A stretch of DNA of 64,000 nt from Burkholderiaceae bacterium 16. GTDB lineage: Bacteria > Pseudomonadota > Gammaproteobacteria > Burkholderiales > Burkholderiaceae. Positions 56,586 to 64,000 of this stretch are shown piece by piece. Every line of letters begins with the position of its first letter. The first letter of the stretch is position 1. A program made the position numbers and the translations under genes. The stretch spans positions 1 to 64,000 of the forward strand of contig JYOD01000019.1 of assembly GCA_000955785.1 (NCBI GenBank). The letters run 5' to 3'. The notes beneath the pieces were generated by a model. It worked only from the letters and a program-made list of their open reading frames with translations. It searched no databases and had not been told where the DNA came from.

Positions 56586-56822
56586 TCAGCCGCGCCAGTA
56601 ATTGTTCGCAGCGGCGATCGTCGCAAACTCCGTTGCGACGATCTGCCCGACCTGCAGCAGCATGGTCGCGTCGTTGGCGTAGACGGCCCGCAGCGTTTCG
56701 CGGACTTGGTCGTCGGGCTGGGCCGCCTTGATGATCAGCCGTGCCAATGTCACGGCCAGCTGGCGGCCTACTTCGGCGGTTGGGGTAATCAGGGTTCCGT
56801 TGGGGACAAGCGGGAATGACAT
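56586..56822 (-). CDS. Small hypothetical protein, 78 residues
   Basis: Not recognised. Starts MSFPLVPNGTLITPTAEVGR and is predicted helical and soluble, with hydrophobic helices LAVTLARLIIKAA and MLLQVGQIVATEFATIAAANN. GGAGCG lies upstream of the ATG at 56822. It converges with the EamA gene (9 bp) and is divergent from the thioredoxin gene. Its length and clean start support a real gene. Confidence 0.6.
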   Translation of the reverse strand: MSFPLVPNGTLITPTAEVGRQLAVTLARLIIKAAQPDDQVRETLRAVYANDATMLLQVGQIVATEFATIAAANNYWRG

Positions 56823-57021
56823 GGTCACGCTCCTTGGTTTTTGTGGGAGTCCGTCAGGACGATCCAGCCTAGGAGGCGGAACGCGCAGGGGCAATAGCCA
56901 GTGTCGGGGATTTAGAGGTAGCCAGTGGCATTGCCCAATCGGCTGGCGGTCGGCAGTGCGATGCCGCGTTCGCAAGAATTACAATTCGCGAACGGCGCCC
57001 CGGCAGGCGAGAGGACTGACT

Positions 57022-57360
57022 ATGACGATGACCGATGTGTACGCTGCGCGCGAACCGGCGCGGGCCGAGATCGACGAGATGAAAGGGGCGGCCGTGATCG
57101 AATTCGGCGCACCGTGGTGCGGCCACTGCGTGCGGGCCCAGCCCCACCTGGCCAGCGCGGTGAACGCCCATCCGGCAGTCCGGCACATCAAGATCGAGGA
57201 CGGCAGCGGCAAGCCGCTGGGCCGCTCGTTCAGGGTCAGGCTGTGGCCCACGCTGGTGCTTATGCGCGATGGCCTGGAGGTCGCGCGGCTGGTTCGGCCG
57301 GGTGATGCGGGGGCGATTGAAGAGGCGTTGGCACGGATCGATGGGTTGTCTTCATCCTGA
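57022..57360 (+). CDS. Cytosolic thioredoxin-like protein
   Basis: A 112-residue thioredoxin fold with no signal peptide. The active site is EFGAPWCGHCVRAQP, with a His where most thioredoxins have Pro. The cis-Pro lies in RLWPTLVLMRDG. It would reduce disulfides in the cytosol. It converges on nrdB, separated by a shared terminator, so a role in feeding electrons to ribonucleotide reductase is possible but not shown. Confidence 0.88.
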   Translation: MTMTDVYAAREPARAEIDEMKGAAVIEFGAPWCGHCVRAQPHLASAVNAHPAVRHIKIEDGSGKPLGRSFRVRLWPTLVLMRDGLEVARLVRPGDAGAIEEALARIDGLSSS

Positions 57361-57372
57361 TGCGGCACTAAA

Positions 57373-57401
57373 ACAAAAAAACTCCCGAAGGAGCTTTTTT
57401 G
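57373..57401. terminator. Bidirectional terminator between thioredoxin and nrdB
   Basis: CTCC-CGAA-GGAG forms a short stem flanked by AAAAAAA on the left and TTTTTT on the right, so it can end transcripts from both the plus-strand thioredoxin gene and the minus-strand nrd operon. Confidence 0.75.
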
Positions 57402-57455
57402 TTCATGCTTCACGCCATGCCGCGCGCGACAACAACAAGACAACGACGACGACTC

Positions 57456-58658
57456 TCAATCCCAGGACAACGCCCCACCCGTCTGATACTCGATCACACG
57501 CGTCTCGAAGAAGTTGCGTTCCTTCTTCAGGTCGATCATCTCGCTCATCCACGGGAACGGGTTTTCCTCGTTCGGGAACAGCTGCTCCAGGCCGATCTGC
57601 TGGCAGCGGCGGTTGCAGATGAAGCGCAGGTAGCCCTTGAACATCGGCGCGTTCAGGCCCAGCACGCCGCGCGGCATGGTGTCTTCGGCGTAGCGGTATT
57701 CGAGGTCCACGGCCTTCCTGAACAGCGCGGTGATCTCTTCCTTGAACTCGGCGGTCCACAGGTGCGGGTTCTCGAGCTTGATCTGGTTGATCAGGTCGAT
57801 GCCGAAATTGCAGTGCAGCGATTCGTCGCGCAGGATGTACTGGTACTGCTCGGCGGCGCCGGTCATCTTGTTCTGGCGGCCCATCGCCAGGATCTGCGTG
57901 AAGCCCACGTAGAAGAACAGGCCTTCCATGATGCAGGCGAACACGATCAGCGACTTGAGCAGCTTCTGGTCGTTCTCCGGCGTGCCGGTCTTGAAGGCCG
58001 GGTCGGTCAGCGTGTCAATGAACGGGATCAGGAACTCGTCCTTGTCGCGGATCGACTGCACTTCGTGGTACGCGTTGAAGATCTCGGCTTCGTTGAGGCC
58101 GAGCGATTCCACGATGTACTGGTAGGCGTGCGTGTGGATCGCTTCCTCGAAGGCCTGGCGCAGCAGGTACTGGCGGCATTCCGGCGCGGTGATCTGGCGG
58201 TAGGTGCCCAGCACGATGTTGTTGGCGGCCAGCGAGTCGGCGGTGACGAAGAAGCCGAGGTTGCGCTTGATGATGCGGCGCTCGTCTTCGGTCAGGCCGT
58301 TCGGGTCCTTCCACAGCGCGATGTCGCGCGACATGTTGATTTCCTGCGGCATCCAGTGGTTGGCGCAGCCGGCCAGGTATTTTTCCCAGGCCCACTTGTA
58401 CTTGAACGGCACCAGCTGGTTGACGTCGGTCGAGCCGTTGATGACGCGCTTGTCGGCGGCATTCACGCGGCGGTCCGTCGGCGCGTCGGACGCCGGCAAG
58501 TTGCCGAGGATACCCGTGCCGGCCGGCTGCGTGGCGGCCGGCGGCAGCACGCCGTGCTGGTCGACAGAGCGTGCGGCGGCAGGCGTGGCGGTGGGATTCG
58601 GCGCGGGCTGCGGGGCAGCCTGCGGGGTGGCTTGAACGTCGTCGTCCCAGCTCAGCAT
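57456..58658 (-). CDS. nrdB: Ribonucleoside-diphosphate reductase, class Ia beta subunit
   Basis: NrdB holds the diiron-tyrosyl radical that starts ribonucleotide reduction. The 400-residue protein has a variable Ala/Pro-rich N-terminal stretch (about 10-60), then the ferritin-like core. The ligand set [12 protein letters not shown] contains Glu and His plus the radical tyrosine (about Tyr179). Further ligands are in [14 protein letters not shown] and RDESLHCNF. The C-terminus ALSWD fits binding to NrdA. The start at 58658 (MLSWDDD) is 82 bp after nrdA. Regulated with nrdA, probably by NrdR. Confidence 0.95.
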   Translation of the reverse strand: MLSWDDDVQATPQAAPQPAPNPTATPAAARSVDQHGVLPPAATQPAGTGILGNLPASDAPTDRRVNAADKRVINGSTDVNQLVPFKYKWAWEKYLAGCANHWMPQEINMSRDIALWKDPNGLTEDERRIIKRNLGFFVTADSLAANNIVLGTYRQITAPECRQYLLRQAFEEAIHTHAYQYIVESLGLNEAEIFNAYHEVQSIRDKDEFLIPFIDTLTDPAFKTGTPENDQKLLKSLIVFACIMEGLFFYVGFTQILAMGRQNKMTGAAEQYQYILRDESLHCNFGIDLINQIKLENPHLWTAEFKEEITALFRKAVDLEYRYAEDTMPRGVLGLNAPMFKGYLRFICNRRCQQIGLEQLFPNEENPFPWMSEMIDLKKERNFFETRVIEYQTGGALSWD

Positions 58659-58740
58659 GGTGTGGTTCTCCGTGGAATGCTTTGGTTTGCCGTGGCCCTC
58701 GCCGCGCAGCGGCGCGGCGAGGGGGCCGGCAGGTAATGAC

Positions 58741-61683
58741 TTACTGGCAGGCTTCGCACTCGTCGAAACCAGCATCGCCCGGGCGCATCGTGCAGACCGC
58801 GCCTTCGGCTTCCGGCATGGCCGGTGCGGAGGCGGCGGCCTGATCGATACCGGCGGCGCCGATGCCACCGTCGCTACCCGACGACACGGCATTCAGCGAG
58901 CCGCGCGACACGGTGGATTTCTCCACGTGGGTGGCTGCCATCGTGCGCAGGTAGTACGTGGTCTTCAGGCCGCGCAGCCAGGCCAGCTTGTAGGTGTCGT
59001 CCAGCTTCTTGCCCGAGGCGCCGGCCATGTAGATGTTCAGCGACTGAGCCTGGTCGATCCACTTCTGGCGGCGGCTGGCGGCTTCCACCAGCCAGCTCGG
59101 CTCGACTTCGAAGGCCGTTGCGTAGATATCGCGCAGGTCTTGCGGGATGCGGTCGATGCGCGCCAGCTTGCCGTCGAAATACTTCAGGTCGGCGACCATC
59201 ACTTCGTCCCACAGGCCGCGCGCCTTCAGGTCGCGCACCAGGTAGTCGTTGACCACCGTGAACTCGCCCGACAGGTTGGACTTGACGTACAGGTTCTGGA
59301 AGGTCGGTTCGATGCAGGCCGACACGCCGATGATGTTCGAGATCGTTGCCGTCGGCGCGATCGCGATGCAGTTCGAGTTGCGCATGCCGTGCTGCTTGAT
59401 GCGCGCGCGCAGGCTGTCCCAGTCCATGGTCGAGGAGTGATCCACTTCCAGGTAGCCGCCGCGCTCTTCGGCCAGCAGCTTGAGCGAGTCCTGCGGCAGG
59501 ATGCCGCGATCCCACAGCGAGCCTTCATAGGTGCTGTAGCGGCCGCGTTCCTCGGCCAGCTCGCTGGAGGCGCGGTAGGCGTAGTAGCACACCGCTTCCA
59601 TCGAGGTGTCGGCGAACTGCACGGCGGCGTCGCTGGCGTACGGCAGGCGCAGCATGTGCAGGCAGTCCTGGAAGCCCATGATGCCCATGCCGACCGGACG
59701 GTGGCGCAGGTTGGAGTTGCGGGCCTTCTCGACGGCGTAGTAGTTGATGTCGATCACGTTGTCGAGCATGCGCATCGCGGTGCGGATGGTCTTCTCGAGC
59801 TTGGCGTGGTCGAGCACCTGGGTGCCGTCGGCCTGCTGCTTCAGGTGGGCAACCAGGTTCACCGAACCCAGGTTGCACACAGCGATTTCGCTGTCGTTGG
59901 TGTTGAGCGTGATTTCCGTGCACAGGTTGGAGCTGTGCACCACGCCCACGTGCTGCTGCGGGCTGCGGATGTTGCAAGGATCCTTGAAGGTGATCCAGGG
60001 ATGGCCGGTCTCGAACAGCATGCCCAGCATCTTGCGCCACAGCTGCATGGCGGGGACCTTCTTGAACAGCTTCAGCTCGCCATTGGCGGCCTTGGCTTCA
60101 TAGCCCAGGTAAGCGGTCTCGAAGGCCTTGCCGACCAGGTCGTGCAGGTCCGGGCAGGTGGCGGGCGAGAACAGGGTCCACTCGCCGCCTTCCATCACGC
60201 GCTTCATGAACAGGTCGGGAATCCAGTTCGCCGTGTTCATGTCGTGGGTGCGGCGGCGGTCATCGCCGGTGTTCTTGCGCAGCTCGAGGAATTCCTCGAT
60301 GTCCAGGTGCCAGGTTTCCAGGTAGGCGCAGACCGCGCCCTTGCGCTTGCCGCCCTGGTTGACCGCCACGGCGGTGTCGTTCACCACCTTCAGGAACGGC
60401 ACCACGCCTTGCGACTTGCCGTTGGTGCCCTTGATGTGCGAGCCGAGGGCGCGCACGTTGGTCCAGTCATTGCCCAGGCCGCCGGCGAACTTCGACAGCA
60501 GCGCGTTTTCCTTCAGCGCTTCGTAGATGCCTTCCAGGTCGTCCGACACGGTGGTCAGGTAGCACGACGACAGCTGCGAGCGGCGGGTGCCCGAGTTGAA
60601 CAGGGTCGGCGTGGACGACATGAAGTCGAACGACGACAGCAGCTGGTAGAACTCGATGGCGCGTGCTTCGCGGTCCTTCTCGCCCAGCGCCAGGCCCATC
60701 GCCACGCGCATGAAGAATGCCTGCGGCATTTCGATGCGGGTTTCGTCGATGTGCAGGAAGTAGCGGTCGTACAGGGTCTGCAGGCCCAGGTAGTTGAACT
60801 GGAAGTCGCGCTGGGCGTCCAGTGCCGCGCCCAGGCGGGCCAGGTCATAGGTGGCCAGCTTCTCGTCCAGCAGCTCGGCTTCGATGCCGCGGGCGATGAA
60901 CTTGGGGAAGTATTCGGCGTAGCGCGACACCATTTCGGTCTGGGTGACTTCGGCGCCCAGGATTTCCTTGCGGATGGTGTGCAGCAGGATACGCGCGGTG
61001 ACCTGGCTGTAGGCCGGGTCCTTCTCGATCAGGGTACGCGCGGCCAGGATGGCGGAGTCGTAGACCTGGGTCATCGGCACGCCGTCGTACAGGTTCTTCA
61101 GCGTTTCCTTCAGGATCGGCTCGGCGCTCACGGCGTCGCCAAGGCCCGAGCAGGCGTTGTCGATCAGGCCATGCAGCGCGTTCAGGTCCAGCACGCGGGC
61201 CACGCCGCCATCGGTCACGTTGAACGTGACGCCGCCTTCCTGCACGCGGGCGACTGCCTGGGCATTGGCCTGGGCGCGCTCCTGGGTGCGCTTTTCACGG
61301 TACAGCACATAGGAGCGGGCCACTTCATGCTCGCCCGAGCGCATCAGCGCCAGTTCCACGTGATCCTGCACGTCCTCGATATGGAAGGTGCCGCCGTTGG
61401 GGCGGCTGCGCAGCAGGGCGCGGACCACGTTCTGGGTCACTTGCTCCACCACTTCGCGCACACGCGCCGAAGCGGCACCCTGCCCGCCGTTGACGGCGAG
61501 GAAGGCCTTCGTCACCGCCACCGAGATCTTGCTCGGCTCGAACGCCACAACGGCGCCGTTGCGGCGGATGATCTTGTAATCCTGGTAGCTGCCAGCGCCG
61601 GCAGTAGCGGGGCTCGACTGCGGATTCGCTGCTGCACCGGCGGCGGCGGCGCCGGTGGAAATGTCGTTCTGGGCTGTCTGCAT
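58741..61683 (-). CDS. nrdA: Ribonucleoside-diphosphate reductase, class Ia alpha subunit
   Basis: NrdA reduces ribonucleoside diphosphates to deoxy forms. The 980-residue protein has an N-terminal ATP-cone (about 47-137, [20 protein letters not shown]) for allosteric control. The catalytic core holds redox Cys374 (SQLSSCYL) and Cys603 (SEIAVCNLG) with the thiyl-radical Cys588 (SNLCTEI). The C-terminal CEACQ pair exchanges with thioredoxin or glutaredoxin. The start at 61683 (MQTAQND) follows AGGAG; a 13-codon extension exists. Length is above the E. coli form because of an N-terminal extension before the cone. Confidence 0.96.
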   Translation of the reverse strand: MQTAQNDISTGAAAAGAAANPQSSPATAGAGSYQDYKIIRRNGAVVAFEPSKISVAVTKAFLAVNGGQGAASARVREVVEQVTQNVVRALLRSRPNGGTFHIEDVQDHVELALMRSGEHEVARSYVLYREKRTQERAQANAQAVARVQEGGVTFNVTDGGVARVLDLNALHGLIDNACSGLGDAVSAEPILKETLKNLYDGVPMTQVYDSAILAARTLIEKDPAYSQVTARILLHTIRKEILGAEVTQTEMVSRYAEYFPKFIARGIEAELLDEKLATYDLARLGAALDAQRDFQFNYLGLQTLYDRYFLHIDETRIEMPQAFFMRVAMGLALGEKDREARAIEFYQLLSSFDFMSSTPTLFNSGTRRSQLSSCYLTTVSDDLEGIYEALKENALLSKFAGGLGNDWTNVRALGSHIKGTNGKSQGVVPFLKVVNDTAVAVNQGGKRKGAVCAYLETWHLDIEEFLELRKNTGDDRRRTHDMNTANWIPDLFMKRVMEGGEWTLFSPATCPDLHDLVGKAFETAYLGYEAKAANGELKLFKKVPAMQLWRKMLGMLFETGHPWITFKDPCNIRSPQQHVGVVHSSNLCTEITLNTNDSEIAVCNLGSVNLVAHLKQQADGTQVLDHAKLEKTIRTAMRMLDNVIDINYYAVEKARNSNLRHRPVGMGIMGFQDCLHMLRLPYASDAAVQFADTSMEAVCYYAYRASSELAEERGRYSTYEGSLWDRGILPQDSLKLLAEERGGYLEVDHSSTMDWDSLRARIKQHGMRNSNCIAIAPTATISNIIGVSACIEPTFQNLYVKSNLSGEFTVVNDYLVRDLKARGLWDEVMVADLKYFDGKLARIDRIPQDLRDIYATAFEVEPSWLVEAASRRQKWIDQAQSLNIYMAGASGKKLDDTYKLAWLRGLKTTYYLRTMAATHVEKSTVSRGSLNAVSSGSDGGIGAAGIDQAAASAPAMPEAEGAVCTMRPGDAGFDECEACQ

Positions 61684-61894
61684 GAGGAACTCCTGTTCTG
61701 ACCCGTGTTTTATGAGTGACAAAGAGTCCCGGGCAAAATGCGCAAAAAGGCTCTGACACGCCGGCCGGTCTTACCCGGGATGGCACGCTGCTATTGCTGG
61801 ATTCTGCTGGGACTCTTGTGATGCGCCGGCCCTTCGGCGGACCGCAGCCATTGTTGCGGCGGAAACTGCACACCTAGGCCGGCTCCCCGAAAGC

Positions 61895-61912
61895 ACCACT
61901 AGATCTAGTGGT
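61895..61912 (-). promoter_or_regulatory. NrdR box 1 upstream of nrdA
   Basis: ACCACTAGATCTAGTGGT is a perfect 18-bp palindrome that matches the NrdR box consensus ACACWATATATWGTGT in its conserved outer positions (CACTA/TAGTG). Its centre is 31 bp from that of box 2, the three-helical-turn spacing typical of NrdR site pairs. Confidence 0.8.
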
Positions 61913-61926
61913 CGATGCGAAAAACT

Positions 61927-61942
61927 GGACTAAGTATAGTGA
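61927..61942 (-). promoter_or_regulatory. NrdR box 2 upstream of nrdA
   Basis: GGACTAAGTATAGTGA matches the NrdR consensus in the ACTA/TAGT core with some mismatch. It overlaps a minus-strand TATACT, a candidate -10 element. Together with box 1 it fits NrdR repression of nrdAB. Confidence 0.75.
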
Positions 61943-62185
61943 AACGGAGCGGATTCACCAGTCTTGACAAGCGCTTTTTTGGCGCGAATTCTGGTGCGGG
62001 CGCAGCATGCGGCGCTGCGCCATACCCGCCAGCCCAAGCGACTCAAGGGATCCCGCCCGACGGTGCGTTACCGCACTGTGACGCGAAATTTTTTTGATGG
62101 GGCTGGCAGCTCCGATAGGCGCGGACTTTATCAGGGTTTTCCCCATATCCACGCTATCCCCTAGGCCCCGCAATTGAGGCTTGCT

Positions 62186-62795
62186 TCAAGACTGGTCTTT
62201 GCGGTAGGGCAACTGCCCCGGAGCCACGCCAGCGGCGGCGGCAAAGCCGACCCAGTCGAAATGCGGGCCGGGATCGGTCTTGCGTCCGGGTGCGATATCG
62301 CTGTGCCCCGCCACCGCGCGTACCGGATAAGCGCCGAGCAGGGCACGCACCAGTGCGGAGGTGGTGTGGTATTGGGCCAACGCGAAAGGCTGGTCGTCGC
62401 TGCCTTCGATTTCGATGCCAATGGAAAAGTCATTGCAACGCGGCCGGCCGAAGAACTCGGACTGGCCGGCATGCCAGGCACGGTCCAGGCAGGAAACGAA
62501 CTGGACCAGCTCGCCCTCCCGCGTCACCAGAAAATGCGCCGAAACCCGCACCTGATGGATCGTCGCGAAGAAAGGATGGCGGGACGGGTCGAGGCGGTTC
62601 TGGAAGAAGGCCTCGATATCGCCGCTGCCGAACTGCCCCGGCGGCAGGCTGATATTGTGGATCACCACCAGGTCGACCGGCATGTGCGCCGGCCGGGCGT
62701 CGAAGTTGGGCGACGGTACGCGGCGCGCCGCGGGCACCCAGCCGGCCGGATCCGGGTGGAATCCAGGCCCGGACGCGATCTTGCCGTTGTCGTGC

Positions 62796-62803
<8 letters not shown>
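62186..62803 (-). CDS. ampD: 1,6-anhydro-N-acetylmuramyl-L-alanine amidase
   Basis: AmpD cleaves anhydroMurNAc-peptides in the cytosol and releases the tripeptide that Mpl (13170-14558) reuses. The 205-residue product has the zinc-binding [13 protein letters not shown] (first His), [27 protein letters not shown] and [20 protein letters not shown] with the second His and the Asp. The ATG at 62803 overlaps the end of the pilR-like gene by 8 nt, so the two are translationally coupled. Confidence 0.95.

Positions 62804-64000
<1,197 letters not shown>

Larger units (their letters stand above)
61684..62185. other. 500-bp region between ampD and nrdA, nrd promoter
   Basis: Contains the two NrdR-box-like sites (annotated separately) and, on the minus strand, a TATACT hexamer at the second site, suggesting that NrdR binding covers the -10 region. 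The rest (about 61960-62160) has scattered A/T runs but no gene. A TTGACA at about 61964 on the plus strand has no gene in front of it. Confidence 0.55.

Noticed and set aside
58657-61701. A 1014-codon plus-strand open frame opposite nrdA
   Set aside because: Mirror of the highly conserved nrdA coding strand; low-complexity translation with no motif.
61964-62000. Plus-strand TTGACA promoter between nrdA and ampD
   Set aside because: A TTGACA is present, but the -10 at proper spacing is poor and no plus-strand gene follows.

Overview
The window reads as chromosomal DNA of a Burkholderiaceae bacterium, most likely Cupriavidus or a close relative. Base composition is very GC-rich. The housekeeping gene order (maeB | thiL-pgpA-pncC | pyrF; mpl-yqiA-ubiC; aroQ-accB-accC-prmA-DUF3426-tpx-pfkB) is typical of that group. 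There are two tripartite-tricarboxylate (Bug) binding proteins, many LysR regulators, a lysine/alanine-rich histone H1-like protein and a self-sufficient CYP116B-type P450, all of which fit. No rRNA, tRNA, IS element or CRISPR array was seen. Identifications rest on reading motifs and family resemblance; no database search was run.

Layout. 1-25.4 kb is mostly conserved core: the 5' end of malic enzyme; thiamine, phospholipid and pyrimidine genes; corA; a minus-strand run (mpl-yqiA-ubiC-SDR, then an RNase II-type nuclease and tonB-like-aroE-mtgA); then a plus-strand run from a TlpA-like thioredoxin through fatty-acid synthesis genes (accBC), prmA, tpx, a PfkB kinase and a glycine-zipper lipoprotein. 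It ends in a DUF167 gene and the H1-like gene. 25.4-27.1 kb is an unusually long stretch without a convincing gene; it carries a 17-bp-arm palindrome.

27.1-45.6 kb is accessory metabolism. It holds an MHS transporter, amidohydrolase, LysR and Bug protein group; an iron-uptake pair (catechol-siderophore-type TonB receptor plus PKHD hydroxylase, with a Fur-box-like site upstream); and a second TonB receptor gene that has lost its 5' end. A LysR regulator then faces a tautomerase, GntP-type permease, aldo/keto reductase, flavin disulfide oxidoreductase and 14-TM exporter. 45.6-56.8 kb holds small envelope proteins, rdgC, and an IclR regulator divergent from a Bug protein and a P450-reductase fusion. 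A glutathione transferase, a GFA-family protein, AraC and LysR regulators and an EamA permease follow.

56.8-64 kb returns to core functions: a thioredoxin convergent with class Ia ribonucleotide reductase (nrdB, nrdA), two NrdR-box-like sites 31 bp apart upstream of nrdA, ampD, and the 3' part of a PilR-like sigma-54 activator that runs off the right edge. The most distinctive items for follow-up are the IclR/Bug/P450 locus, the LysR/tautomerase/permease/oxidoreductase locus, the decapitated TonB receptor and the 1.7-kb silent region next to the H1-like gene.
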